A stretch of DNA of 64,000 nucleotides from an uncultured bacterium (GTDB taxonomy: Bacteria > Hydrogenedentota > Hydrogenedentia > Hydrogenedentales > CAILVY01), in contig CALEDJ010000020.1 in the NCBI GenBank assembly GCA_937951485.1, positions 52,010 to 116,009 of the forward strand, read 5' to 3'. A program made the position numbers and the translations under genes. Shown one piece after another: positions 9,222-18,226 of this stretch (positions within the stretch are counted from its first letter, which is position 1; every line of letters begins with the position of its first letter). Under the pieces are notes generated by a model that worked only from the letters and a program-made list of their open reading frames with translations, did no database searches and had not been told where the DNA came from.

Positions 9222-9757
9222 GATGTATCTTCCTTCGTGCTGACAACCCCCGGCAGCAAACGCCGCCATACATGGCCACTGTATTTGTCGCCAACGGATA
9301 CAAGGAAATAAACGATGCCCACCGCCACCACCAGCGCCGCCATGGAAAAGATAAACATGGGGGAATAGTCGCTGGCGTCCAGGATGATGATCTTTCGGGC
9401 GATGGCCATCAGCGCCGTACCTACCACGATCTTGGCGTGAAATACCTCTTCGCGAAGATACACGGTGATGTTCACGAAAATCTCGATCGCGATCAACACC
9501 GCAAGAAAGGCCCCGAAAAGTTCCATGAACCCGCTGATCTTGAATATCATGTGCGGCGGCGACAACAACTCGTCCCAGAACATCAGCATCACATCAAGCA
9601 CACCGAAGAAGATGACAAAGGTCATCATCACCGCGAGTATCTTCACCGCAAAATGAATGCAGCGATGCAGCGTTTCCATCAGCGCGTCCTGCTGATCATT
9701 ATTGGGCGGATCAGGAGGCGGCAGGGCCGGTTTCTTCTGGTCTGTCTCAGTGGCCAT
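9218..9757 (-). CDS. PsiE-family membrane protein
   Basis: 179 residues from ATG 9757. After a polar 40-residue N-terminus there are four hydrophobic helices (around IHFAVKILAVMMTF, ISGFMELFGAFLAVLIAIEI, VVGTALMAIARKIIIL and FIFSMAALVVAVGIVYF), separated by short polar loops. The layout and the FVNITVYLREE and ARKIIILD segments fit the phosphate-starvation-inducible PsiE family of inner-membrane proteins, whose biochemical role is not established. The 4-base overlap with the next gene places it first in a three-gene unit. A start at 9799 is possible but has no better ribosome site. Confidence 0.75.
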   Translation of the reverse strand: MATETDQKKPALPPPDPPNNDQQDALMETLHRCIHFAVKILAVMMTFVIFFGVLDVMLMFWDELLSPPHMIFKISGFMELFGAFLAVLIAIEIFVNITVYLREEVFHAKIVVGTALMAIARKIIILDASDYSPMFIFSMAALVVAVGIVYFLVSVGDKYSGHVWRRLLPGVVSTKEDTS

Positions 9758-9908
9758 GGCGATTCGCACTCTTCGGTTGTATGTCTGCGATATGCGCATG
9801 AATGACGGGGAAAGTGTAACAAGGAGACGCTGGGAATTGCCAATCCCGTCATACGACGGTTTGCGGGTTCTCTGCGCTTTCGCACGGCCTGGACAGGATG
9901 ATCCGATA

Positions 9909-9937
9909 TTGACATTTTTTACCCCCGCAGATGTTAT
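9909..9937 (+). promoter_or_regulatory. Candidate sigma70-type promoter for LOV-phosphatase gene
   Basis: A perfect TTGACA (9909-9914), a 17-bp spacer and TGTTAT (9932-9937), about 80 bases before the LOV gene start. It lies in the divergent gap with the PsiE operon. Confidence 0.5.
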
Positions 9938-10019
9938 TATCAGGGAGGGGCAACAAGAGAGTTTTCACTTCAGATGAAGGATTTGGGATTTCACCGGCAA
10001 CCTGAAAGGGATGCATTCC

Positions 10020-11381
10020 ATGATTAGAGGGAAGAGACGGCGACTGCATCCATGCGCAGGAGTCCATTCACGGTTGGCGGCGCGCGTGGAAGACTTGGAG
10101 GCGCAATTGCGCCGCGCGCGGCGCGCCGAGCGGGCGCGGCGCCTGGAAAGCGAACGCCTGAACGAGCAGTTGCAGGTGTTGCAGCGCGCCATGGCCACCA
10201 CTTCTGAAGGCATCACAATCAGCGATGCCCGCCGCGCGGATATGCCGTTGATTTACGTGAATGAGGGTTTCGTCCGGTTGACCGGATATTCCCGGCAGGA
10301 GGTGCTGCACCGGAATTGCCGCTTTCTGCAAGGACCGGATACACCTCCGGAAGAAGTGGACAAAATCCGCGCGGCGCTGAACGAAGGCCGGCAATATACC
10401 GGCGAACTGTTGAACTACCGCAAAGACGGCTCGCCTTTCTGGAACCGCATCTCACTGACGCCGCTGCGAAACAGCCAAGGCAAAGTGACGCATTATGTCG
10501 GCGTGCAGTCCGACATCACAGAGCGGGTGCAAGCCGAAAAATCCGTCCGTGACGCCCTGACACTCCTGGAATCGGTCAATCAGCAGTTGACCGGCGCGAA
10601 CCGGCGCATGAAGCGCGAACTCGCGGCGGCGGCAAAGATGCAGCAGGCGCTGCTGCCCGACCGGGTTCCGGAAACGCCGACGGTCCGCTTTCATTGGAAA
10701 TTGATCCCTTGTGAAGAACTGGCCGGCGACATTCTCAACATATTCCGATTGGATGCGGACCATGTCGGTATCTATCTCCTGGACGTTACAGGGCATGGCG
10801 TGGCGGCGGCATTGCTGGCGGTTTCCGCCAGCAGGATGCTCTCCCCCGTCGGCAATGTGGAGACTCTTCCCTGTGAAGCCAACCATGAGGAGAGTCACAG
10901 TTACCGGTTGCTGGAACCGGCCGAAGTGGCGAACAACCTGAACCGCATTTTTCCCTGGGAGCCGGAATCGGGACAGTTCTTCACCCTGATCTATGGGGTG
11001 CTGAACCTGCGCCGCCTCACCTTCCGTTATGTCTCAGCGGGGCATCCCCCGCCGATTCACCTCAAGGTCTCCGGCGACGCCGTGTTGCCGCGCGGCAAGG
11101 GCCTGCCCATCGGCCTGAGCGAAACACCTTACGAAGAGCAGGTGATTCAAATGACACCGGGCGACCGCCTGTGGATCTATTCCGACGGCGTCACGGAAAC
11201 CGCGAACCAGAATCATGAAGCCTTCGGCAATAACCGATTGTTGGACACGCTGCGCAGACAGGCGGAGACCCCGCTGGAGAAAGGAATGGAAGCGCTACTC
11301 GCTGAATTGCGCGCATGGCGCGGCAATCGCCCTCTTGAGGACGATATTTCACTGGTTGCAGTGGACGCCAGGACGGCATAG
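10020..11381 (+). CDS. LOV-domain PP2C-type (SpoIIE/RsbU) phosphatase
   Basis: 453 residues. A basic N-terminal coiled coil (about 18-57) leads into a PAS domain with the LOV signature NCRFLQGPDT. Cys100 is the residue that forms the flavin adduct in LOV photoreceptors. The usual GRNCRFLQ is here HRNCRFLQ. A PAC segment ending VGVQSDITERV and a second coiled coil connect it to a SpoIIE-type PP2C phosphatase with AGD, LDVTGHG, SAGHPPP, YSDGVTE and EDDISLV, so the metal ligands look intact. It should act as a blue-light-regulated serine phosphatase, most likely on an anti-sigma antagonist as in RsbU systems; no partner gene is adjacent. AAAGGG nine bases before ATG 10020 favours it over ATG 10011. 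Confidence 0.9.
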   Translation: MIRGKRRRLHPCAGVHSRLAARVEDLEAQLRRARRAERARRLESERLNEQLQVLQRAMATTSEGITISDARRADMPLIYVNEGFVRLTGYSRQEVLHRNCRFLQGPDTPPEEVDKIRAALNEGRQYTGELLNYRKDGSPFWNRISLTPLRNSQGKVTHYVGVQSDITERVQAEKSVRDALTLLESVNQQLTGANRRMKRELAAAAKMQQALLPDRVPETPTVRFHWKLIPCEELAGDILNIFRLDADHVGIYLLDVTGHGVAAALLAVSASRMLSPVGNVETLPCEANHEESHSYRLLEPAEVANNLNRIFPWEPESGQFFTLIYGVLNLRRLTFRYVSAGHPPPIHLKVSGDAVLPRGKGLPIGLSETPYEEQVIQMTPGDRLWIYSDGVTETANQNHEAFGNNRLLDTLRRQAETPLEKGMEALLAELRAWRGNRPLEDDISLVAVDARTA

Positions 11382-11487
11382 ACAGACACGTGCCCCCCGC
11401 ACTCTCAACGTCTTGGTTCGCTCGATGCCTTCAGTGAAATGAAGCGTCCAGTGCCTTGGAATGGCCGGGCGCTTTCGGGGTGAAGAA

Positions 11488-11934
11488 CTATTGCATCGCT
11501 TCCAGGCGTCTACGCGCTTCGCGCACCCCGATCGTTTTCAACTCAAGCACGGCTTTGCGCGTAGCATTACGCAGCCGCAACCGGCCGCCGCGACGCTCCC
11601 ACTGATACACCGACTGACTGCTGACGCCCAACAGTTTCCCCATTTCCACCTGGGTAAGTCCCAGTCTCTCCCGCATGGTGCGGATTGTTTTGGAGGAGAT
11701 GCGCGCCCGGTCTTTTTCTTTAGTCTCTTCCGGCGCTCTTTGCAGCCCGCCTTTGACCGCCTTTTCTGCAATCCGCTTGTTTTCCTTCTGCAAGGACGCA
11801 ACGGTTTTTCGAAGTTGCGACACGGCGCGTCGCGTCTCTACAAGGTCCTTTCGGACATTCTCCAGAGACGCCTTGAACTCTTTTCTTGCGAGCCTTCGTA
11901 CTTCTTCCTGGAACAACTTGTTGAAATTCGGCAC
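11488..11934 (-). CDS. XRE/Cro-like HTH regulator with coiled-coil N-terminus
   Basis: 148 residues. The first 75 form a charged coiled coil (VRRLARKEFKASLENVRKDL), followed by a Lys/Arg linker and a Cro/C1-type helix-turn-helix at about 85-130 (MRERLGLTQVEMGKLLGVSS, then VYQWERRGG). The start is the GTG at 11934: AAGGAG precedes it by 8 bases, and the resulting N-terminus VPNFNKLFQEEVRRLARKE matches the usual beginning of this small regulator family. A longer reading back to 12015 has no ribosome site. It has no obvious target. It runs convergent to the LOV gene. Confidence 0.8.
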   Translation of the reverse strand: MPNFNKLFQEEVRRLARKEFKASLENVRKDLVETRRAVSQLRKTVASLQKENKRIAEKAVKGGLQRAPEETKEKDRARISSKTIRTMRERLGLTQVEMGKLLGVSSQSVYQWERRGGRLRLRNATRKAVLELKTIGVREARRRLEAMQ

Positions 11935-12253
11935 GAGAGCCACTCCTTCTTTGGACAAGTGAATAGTTATAGGAACGTTTAGAGAAGGTCCACCGCTTCC
12001 CTGAATCATCGGCATTTATTCTAGCACCGCATTCCCCGGGATGCAACGTCAAAATCAGTGTGCATTACTTTCAGCAGCGGCTTTTCCTGAGTTGCACAAT
12101 CGCGGGAGTCGGCGTTTATGGCGGCCTTGGTTACTGAAGGGCATGGTTATAGTGGCAGCATGATATTGCGTATTTTCCACATACCAATCTTAAAATAGAA
12201 GAGATTTTTGAAACAGCGCAACTGAATAGGAAATCCGAAATCACGGAGCGATG

Positions 12254-13702
12254 CTATTTCTTTTCCCCAGAGCCGGCTGCTGTTTTCACAAGAGGATCCC
12301 CCATCTTGTGCTGCATCTTTCCCAAGTGTTTTCTGAGACGATTCAGCGCTTCGGCGTGCGCGGCGTCTTCGGAAAGGTCGCGCATTTCCCAGGGATCGTT
12401 TCGCAGGTTAAAGAGCAGCCATTTTTCCGTGGCGGGATAGTGAATCAGTTTGAATCCGTCCATGATCAGCATGCGCTGCAAATCCATGCAGGCGCCGTAA
12501 ATGGCGTTGCGAGCCGCGGACCGGGCGCCGCGCAGCAGCGGCACAAGGCTCCGGTATTCGATCCCCTCCCACGTCGCAACGTCCGCTGTTTCCAGCAACG
12601 TTGGCACAATATCCTGCATGTAGACAGGCGCTTCGATGTGCGCGCCGCGGGGAATGCCGGGTCCGGCGACAATCAGCGGCACGCGCATACTGTGATCATA
12701 CATGTTCTGCTTGCCCATCAACCCGTGCTGGCCGCAGGCCAGCCCATTGTCAGCGGAAAACACAACGAGTGTGTTGTCACCAAACCCGGCAGCATCCAAG
12801 GCATCGAGGATCCGGCCCACCTGCGCGTCCAGATGGGCGATGATGGCGTAATATTCCGCGCGATGCACCTTTACGGCGGCCTCGGTCCGGGGAAATGGAG
12901 CGAGTTTTTCGTCGCGTAAATCCGAACCGCACCCTATCGCGTCTTTATATGGATACTCGGGCAGGAAATTTTTCGGCACGGCGATGTTTTCAGGCGGATA
13001 TTGATCCAAGAATTCCTTGGGCGACTGCCGGGGGTCATGCGGCGCGTTGAAGGACAGGTACATGAAAAATGGCTTGTCGCCGGTCCTGGCGTCCTGAAGG
13101 AAAGATTCCGCATCGTCGGCGACCACTTCGCTCCAATGGCGTCCGCCTTCCCAATATCCTCCTTCTGATGTGTCCCAGGGACGCCATGCGTCCGGCGCAC
13201 CGGACTTTGGACGGTGGTATCCCGATTCCGCGAGGAAGGGCATGCCGCCGGGCCGCACATGCGCGGTATGTTGGAACACTTGTTCCGGCGCCGTCGCCAC
13301 ATGCCATTTGCCGGAGAAATAGGTTGCATATCCCGCTTCGGCCATACGCAACGGCCACAGGCGGCCTGCGTCCCGTTCGGCATCCAACCGTTTATCGAGC
13401 GCCTGGGCGCGCCAGAGGTATGCGCCCGTCATGAGCATGGTGCGGCTGGCCACACAAATGGCCCCGTGCCATCCCCCCATGTTATAGGCGTTCACGAAGA
13501 CCGCGCCCCGCGCCGCCAGGCGGTCTATGTTCGGGGTGCGCGCCTCCCGACCGCCCAGCGCGCCAACGCATCCGGGGTCCAGATCATCCGCAAAGAGGAA
13601 CAACACATTGGGCCGGGACCGCGCCGGCGCACCAAAGGCTGGACATGCGGCCAATGCCGCCGCACCCACGCCCATTCGTGCAAGGAATTCGCGTCTATGC
13701 AT
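12254..13702 (-). CDS. Secreted formylglycine-dependent sulfatase (S1 family)
   Basis: 482 residues. The N-terminus has a twin-arginine-like signal (RREFLARMGVGAAALAA). Sulfatase motifs follow in order: the metal-binding NVLFLFADDLD, CVASRTMLMTG with Cys83 as the formylglycine precursor (C-x-A-x-R form), SGKWHVA, NAPHDPR and VVFSADNGLACGQHGLMGK. The length and the ending (LFNLRNDPWEMRDLSED) fit the iduronate-2-sulfatase-like S1 group. It likely removes sulfate from a polysaccharide. Modification of a Cys-type site needs an FGE or anSME maturase, which is not seen nearby. CGGAGT eight bases upstream supports ATG 13702. Confidence 0.9.
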   Translation of the reverse strand: MHRREFLARMGVGAAALAACPAFGAPARSRPNVLFLFADDLDPGCVGALGGREARTPNIDRLAARGAVFVNAYNMGGWHGAICVASRTMLMTGAYLWRAQALDKRLDAERDAGRLWPLRMAEAGYATYFSGKWHVATAPEQVFQHTAHVRPGGMPFLAESGYHRPKSGAPDAWRPWDTSEGGYWEGGRHWSEVVADDAESFLQDARTGDKPFFMYLSFNAPHDPRQSPKEFLDQYPPENIAVPKNFLPEYPYKDAIGCGSDLRDEKLAPFPRTEAAVKVHRAEYYAIIAHLDAQVGRILDALDAAGFGDNTLVVFSADNGLACGQHGLMGKQNMYDHSMRVPLIVAGPGIPRGAHIEAPVYMQDIVPTLLETADVATWEGIEYRSLVPLLRGARSAARNAIYGACMDLQRMLIMDGFKLIHYPATEKWLLFNLRNDPWEMRDLSEDAAHAEALNRLRKHLGKMQHKMGDPLVKTAAGSGEKK

Positions 13703-14044
13703 CCGAAGACTCCGCTTGAAACACCGTGGGTTTCGGGTTCGCACATTAACCACCTTCTATTCATCATTATTGTGCGCCATGCGGGGCATTGCGCCGCAGT
13801 TCGAAGCAATCCGAAATAAAAGCGGCATCGTGTTTATAACAGATTACCACACTATGCTTCGCGTCGGGACGCCCGCAACAATGGGGATTGTCGCCGGACG
13901 TCCGCTTCGGATGCATGGTGACCCCATATCCGCGCGTAATTGAGACTGGCATCAATGTGTTTTTCTGAAAGCCCAGGCAACGCGGCATCATTTATAGATA
14001 TGCGTTTCGAGCAAAAGCGCATGTATCTCTCGATCAAAACGTCA

Positions 14045-14108
14045 AATGTGGATGCGGCAAGATGCCGCATCCACATTGACGAAAAGCAGACGCGGCATCC
14101 TGCCGCGT
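14045..14108. repeat. Two adjacent GCGGCA/TGCCGC hairpins
   Basis: The first hairpin has perfect 15-bp arms (14045-14059 and 14063-14077) with a 3-base loop. The second has 9-bp arms (14090-14098 region to 14108) around TCC. A third relative sits at 33022-33042. There is no T run, so they look like dispersed palindromic repeats rather than terminators. The surrounding gap 13703-14249 holds no gene that I can see. Confidence 0.75.
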
Positions 14109-14249
14109 TATTTACGCATGGATTCGGGGGTGAGTGCTCCTGTTGCAGCAGGCGGGAATCCTATGTTAGATTTCCCCTGCATATGCTTGCGGGGAAGGGA
14201 TGCCCATGCAAAAGGCCGTAATCCGAAGCGATGAGGGGATGCCGTGCCC

Positions 14250-15008
14250 ATGAATCGGGAATTGATTCGCGCCAATCTCAATCTCTATGCCGTGATGCAG
14301 AATCTTGAGGAACTGCCCCGGTTGGACCCGGAGATCGGGGAATTAATCAAGGACTGGAAGATTGCCATCCAGTTTTCAGTCCTGAACGGCCCCTCGGCGC
14401 ATGTAGCGTTCGAGAACGGGGTATGCATGCATGGGCGGGGGGCGCATCCCGCGCCGTCGGTGCGGCTGTTTTTCACCTCGCCGCGACATCTTAACCGGAT
14501 GATTGACGGGTCCGGCACGCCCATCCCCCTGAAAGGCTTTTCAAAACTGTCTTTTCTGCAGAAAGATTTTGCGCAAATGACGGAACGGCTGGAGCATTAT
14601 CTTAAACCGAGGAATGGATTGATTCAGGACGAAGCGTTTCTGCGGGCCAACACGACGATGACCCTTTACACTGCGGCCTATGGCGTGCGCGAACTGGCGA
14701 CATCGGATCCGTTGTGCCAATCCATCGCAGCCCAAACCCCGCAAGGCACACTCCTCATGGGTATTCAGGACGGTCCCCAGGCGCATATCCGTTTCGGCAA
14801 AGACGCCGTGACGGTTGCGAAGGGGCCGGTGGAGCATCCCACGGCGATGATGATGTTTCGGGATTTTGCGGCGGCGAACGCCTTATTGAATATGCGTAGC
14901 GACGCATTTACGGCGGTGGCGAAGGGCGAACTGTTTCTTCGGGGAATGCTTCCCATTGTGGACAATGTCGGCCTGATTATGGACCGAATACAAGGTTATC
15001 TTCTCTGA
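14250..15008 (+). CDS. Tandem SCP2-like (sterol-carrier fold) protein, first copy
   Basis: 252 residues with no signal peptide. It has two halves of similar plan: a beta-rich stretch with a 'ligand pocket' strand pair, then an acidic/hydrophobic helix. The first half reads IAIQFSV, HVAFENG, VRLFFTSPRHLNRM and IPLKGFSKL. The second reads TLLMGIQDG, AHIRFGKDAVTV, MMMFRDFAAANALLNM and GELFLRG. This is the pattern of SCP2 sterol-carrier domains, which bind hydrophobic ligands or act as modules in acyl transferases. GAGGGGA 10 bases before ATG 14250 supports the start; GTG 14244 is an alternative. It begins an operon that ends with a similar protein at 18227-19003. Family assignment rests on motif pattern only. 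Confidence 0.6.
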   Translation: MNRELIRANLNLYAVMQNLEELPRLDPEIGELIKDWKIAIQFSVLNGPSAHVAFENGVCMHGRGAHPAPSVRLFFTSPRHLNRMIDGSGTPIPLKGFSKLSFLQKDFAQMTERLEHYLKPRNGLIQDEAFLRANTTMTLYTAAYGVRELATSDPLCQSIAAQTPQGTLLMGIQDGPQAHIRFGKDAVTVAKGPVEHPTAMMMFRDFAAANALLNMRSDAFTAVAKGELFLRGMLPIVDNVGLIMDRIQGYLL

Positions 15009-15103
15009 TCCACCATGCGGGAGAACTGTCTATGATGAACATCTTGCCTGGCAATGGATGCAGCGCCGGCCGATGCTGCCGGAGAAGGCGGGAGTAACGC
15101 CCA

Positions 15104-16336
15104 ATGGAGACTTATCAATTTCCCGGATCGGCGGCGCTGTTCAAGCGTGCGGCGAAGGTGATCCCCTGCGGTGTTTATGGTCACTTCAGCCCGGCGCCGT
15201 GTGTGCCGGCGGATGCGTATCCGTTCTTCGCGTCTCGCGCCAACGGGTCCCGATTCTGGGATGTTGACGGCAATGAGTTTATTGACTACATGTGCGCCTA
15301 TGGGCCGATGATTCTGGGGTATGGCAATCCGGTGGTGGATGAGGCCTTTCGCGCCCAGATGAACCAGGCGGATTCGTGCAGCCTCGCCTCGCCGAAAATG
15401 GTGGAACTGGCGGAATATCTGGTGAACCTGATCCCTATTGCCAACTGGGCGTTTTTCGCCAAGAACGGCGCGGACATCACCAACTTTGCCGTCATGATCG
15501 CGCGCGCGGCGACGGGCCGGAAGAAAATCATCGCCATTCGCGGCGGCTATCACGGCACCTCGCCCTGGATGCAGGCGCCCGGCCACCACGGCGTTACGGA
15601 GGAAGACCAGGAAAACATCGTCCGGGTTCCCTGGAATGATATCGCCGCGCTGGAGGCGGTCTTTGATCGCCATCCCGGCGATGTGGCGGGATTCATTTCC
15701 ACGCCCTATCACCATCCCGTCTTCGCGGACAACGAAATGCCCGCCGAGGGATACTGGCAGAAGGTGCAGGCGTTGCTGCGCAAGCACGGCGCGGTGTTCA
15801 TCATAGACGATGTCCGCTGCGGGTTCCGCCTGCACATGGGAGGATCCTGCGAATACTTCGGGTTCAAGCCCGACCTGATTTGCTTCTGCAAGGCCATCGC
15901 AAACGGCTATCCCATTTCCGCGCTGGTGGGCGTGGAGGCGCTGAAGAACACCGCCGCCAAAGTTTTCCACACCGGCAGTTACTGGTTTTCCGCCGGGCCG
16001 ATGGCGGCGGCGCTCGCCTGCCTGAAGGAACTCAAGCGTCTTGACGCGCCGGAAATCCTGCGCGCCATCGGCAGGAAACTGAATGAAGGGATGGTCGCCA
16101 TCGCGAAGAGCCACGGCTATGACTTGAAAGTCACCGGAGACCCCGGCATGGCGTATTACAGGATCACCGACGATCCGACCCTGATGCTGCATCAACAATG
16201 GTGCGCGGAATGCACCCGCCGCGGCGCCTTTTTCACCTCGCATCACAACTGGTTCGTATCCACCGCGCATTCGGACAAAGACATTCAGCAGACTTGGGAT
16301 ATCTGCGACGACGCGTTCAAGGCCATCAAATCGTAG
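15104..16336 (+). CDS. PLP class III aminotransferase (glutamate-1-semialdehyde aminomutase-like)
   Basis: 410 residues, a full-length fold-type I enzyme. It has WDVDGNEFIDYMCAYGP near the N-terminus, FFAKNGADITNFA (phosphate-binding region), RGGYHGTSPWM, the cofactor Asp in FIIDDVRCGFR (Asp235) and the Schiff-base Lys in FCKAIANGYP (Lys263). It is closest in pattern to glutamate-1-semialdehyde aminomutases and to aminotransferases that act on sugars or other oxo-compounds. The context (no haem genes, but a split transketolase next door) suggests a ketose or aldehyde substrate rather than haem synthesis. GGGAG nine bases before ATG 15104 supports the start. Confidence 0.85.
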   Translation: METYQFPGSAALFKRAAKVIPCGVYGHFSPAPCVPADAYPFFASRANGSRFWDVDGNEFIDYMCAYGPMILGYGNPVVDEAFRAQMNQADSCSLASPKMVELAEYLVNLIPIANWAFFAKNGADITNFAVMIARAATGRKKIIAIRGGYHGTSPWMQAPGHHGVTEEDQENIVRVPWNDIAALEAVFDRHPGDVAGFISTPYHHPVFADNEMPAEGYWQKVQALLRKHGAVFIIDDVRCGFRLHMGGSCEYFGFKPDLICFCKAIANGYPISALVGVEALKNTAAKVFHTGSYWFSAGPMAAALACLKELKRLDAPEILRAIGRKLNEGMVAIAKSHGYDLKVTGDPGMAYYRITDDPTLMLHQQWCAECTRRGAFFTSHHNWFVSTAHSDKDIQQTWDICDDAFKAIKS

Positions 16337-16368
16337 TGCGGCGCAACGCCAAGGGAGTGCTTACAACA

Positions 16369-17202
16369 ATGCCAATCAACGACCAGGAACTCGGCGAACT
16401 CAAGCGTATCGCGAAAAAAATCCGACTGGACATCGTTGACGTGACGGGATGGTCCGGCGGCGCGCATATCGGCGGTTCGCTCAGCATGGTGGAGATCCTC
16501 ACCATTCTCTACTGGAAATATATGAACATTGACCCGGCCCGACCGAACTGGGAAGACCGCGATCGGTTCGTGTTGAGCAAAGGCCACGGCGGCGTCGGGC
16601 ATGCCGTCGTGCTCGCGCATCGCGGCTATTTCCCGTTCGAAGACCTGAAAGAATTCAACCACACCGGCTCTAAACTCGGTATGCATCTGGACAGCAAGAA
16701 AGCGGTCGGCGTGGAAGCATCCACCGGATCGATGGGGCACGGGCTGTCGCAGGCCGTGGGCATGGCGCTGGGCGCGCGCGTGCTGAAAAAGTCTTGGCGG
16801 GTGTACTGTGTCATCGGCGACGGCGAGAGCAACGAGGGGTCTATCTGGGAGGCGGCCATGGCCGCCGCGCACTACAAACTGGCCAATCTGACGGCCTTTC
16901 TGGACCGCAACCGCATGATGATTGACGGCCCCACGGAGGAGGTCATGAGCCTGGAACCCTTGGCGGACAAGTGGGCCGCCTTTGGCTGGGCGGTCCGTGA
17001 GGTGGACGGCCACGACCTCCGGCAACTCTCCGAAGCCGTGGAGTTTGCCCAGTCCCACCTGGCGGGACCGGTAATGGTTTTATGCAGGACGGTCAAGGGC
17101 AAAGGCGTGGACTTCATGGAGAACGATCCCGCCTGGCATTACGGGGGACTGAGCAAGGAACTCGTGGAACGGGCGAAGCAATCGGTGGAACGAGAGGGCT
17201 GA
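16369..17202 (+). CDS. Transketolase, N-terminal (TPP-binding) subunit
   Basis: 277 residues, covering only the pyrophosphate-binding half of transketolase. His33 and His73 sit in GAHIGGSLS and SKGHGGVGH, and the TPP motif runs from GDGESNEGSIWEAAM (150-164) to the Asn in LDRNRM. AAGGGAG at 16351-16357 precedes ATG 16369; an in-frame GTG at 16357 is less likely. The missing half is supplied by the next gene, four bases downstream. It should form a heteromer that moves two-carbon ketol units. Confidence 0.92.
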   Translation: MPINDQELGELKRIAKKIRLDIVDVTGWSGGAHIGGSLSMVEILTILYWKYMNIDPARPNWEDRDRFVLSKGHGGVGHAVVLAHRGYFPFEDLKEFNHTGSKLGMHLDSKKAVGVEASTGSMGHGLSQAVGMALGARVLKKSWRVYCVIGDGESNEGSIWEAAMAAAHYKLANLTAFLDRNRMMIDGPTEEVMSLEPLADKWAAFGWAVREVDGHDLRQLSEAVEFAQSHLAGPVMVLCRTVKGKGVDFMENDPAWHYGGLSKELVERAKQSVEREG

Positions 17203-17206
17203 GAAC

Positions 17207-18223
17207 ATGGCAAAAGAAGGCGGCCTGACCTGGACGGTGTACGACGCCGACAAAATGACCCAGCGGGAAATCTACGGGCTGGTGCTCAGCGAACTGGGCG
17301 AAGAATACCCGGAGATCGTGGGACTCTCGGCCGATCTGGCCAAATCCACCAAGATCGGCACCTTCGGCGACAAGTTCCCCGATCGCTTCTTCAATTTCGG
17401 CATCGCCGAGCAGAACATGTTCGGCGTGGCGGCGGGCTTCGCCAAGGCGGGACTGATTCCTTTCGTATCCACATTCTCGGTCTTCGCGTCCATGCGCGCC
17501 GCCGAATTCCTGCGCACGGACTGCTGCTACCAGAACCTGAACGTCAAGGTGATCGCCACGCACGGCGGCACCTCGTTCGGCTCGGCGGGAAGCACGCACC
17601 ACGCCACGGAAGACCTCTCCATCGTGCGCGCCTTCGCCAATCTCGTCGTCATCGTGCCGGCGGATGCGATTGAAACCGCGCACGCCGTGCGCGCCTGCAT
17701 GAAAATCCAGGGGCCGGTCTATATCCGCATCGGGCGGGGCTTTGAACCGCGTGTCTATGAATCGTTCGACTACGGGTACCAGGTCGGCAAAGCGGTCGAA
17801 ATGCATCCCGGCACGGACATCACCGTCATCGCCTGCGGCGCGACGGTGTATCATGCCGTGCAGGCCGCCAGAATCCTCAAGCAGGACGACGGCCTCAGCG
17901 TGCGCGTGCTCAACATGCACACCATCAAGCCCATGGACGAAGAGGCGATTATGCGCGCCGTGACCGAAACCCGCCGCATCATCACTGTCGAAGATCACAA
18001 CGTTATCGGCGGATTGGGCGGCGCGGTGGCGGAAGTCATCGCGGGCGGCGGCAAGGGCTGCGCCTTCCAGCGGGTCGGCATCCCGGATACCTTCTGCCCC
18101 CACGGCTACCCCGAAGACCTGATGAACCTCTACAAAATAGATACGGACGGGATCATCGAAAAGGTCCGCGAAATCATGGGCCGTGATTTTGAGGCGGATG
18201 AGGACTGGGAGGACGAGGTGTAA
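17207..18223 (+). CDS. Transketolase, C-terminal (pyrimidine-binding) subunit
   Basis: 338 residues, carrying the pyrimidine-binding and C-terminal domains. FGIAEQNMFGVAAGFAKAG contains the catalytic Glu, followed by PFVSTFSVF, HGGTSFGSAGSTHHATED, YIRIGRGFEP and the C-terminal EDHNVIGGLGGAVAE. Together with the preceding gene it makes one complete transketolase. It ends in a run of acidic residues (EADEDWEDEV). The start is ATG 17207, four bases after the upstream stop, and the next gene begins four bases after its own stop. Confidence 0.92.
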   Translation: MAKEGGLTWTVYDADKMTQREIYGLVLSELGEEYPEIVGLSADLAKSTKIGTFGDKFPDRFFNFGIAEQNMFGVAAGFAKAGLIPFVSTFSVFASMRAAEFLRTDCCYQNLNVKVIATHGGTSFGSAGSTHHATEDLSIVRAFANLVVIVPADAIETAHAVRACMKIQGPVYIRIGRGFEPRVYESFDYGYQVGKAVEMHPGTDITVIACGATVYHAVQAARILKQDDGLSVRVLNMHTIKPMDEEAIMRAVTETRRIITVEDHNVIGGLGGAVAEVIAGGGKGCAFQRVGIPDTFCPHGYPEDLMNLYKIDTDGIIEKVREIMGRDFEADEDWEDEV

Positions 18224-18226
18224 TTC

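Noticed and set aside
12009..12015. Earlier ATG starts for the XRE-like regulator
   Set aside because: No ribosome site; AAGGAG and the family-typical N-terminus point to GTG 11934.
15104..16336. hemL (glutamate-1-semialdehyde aminomutase)
   Set aside because: The pattern is similar, but the operon has no tetrapyrrole genes and pairs it with a transketolase, so only the broad family is claimed.
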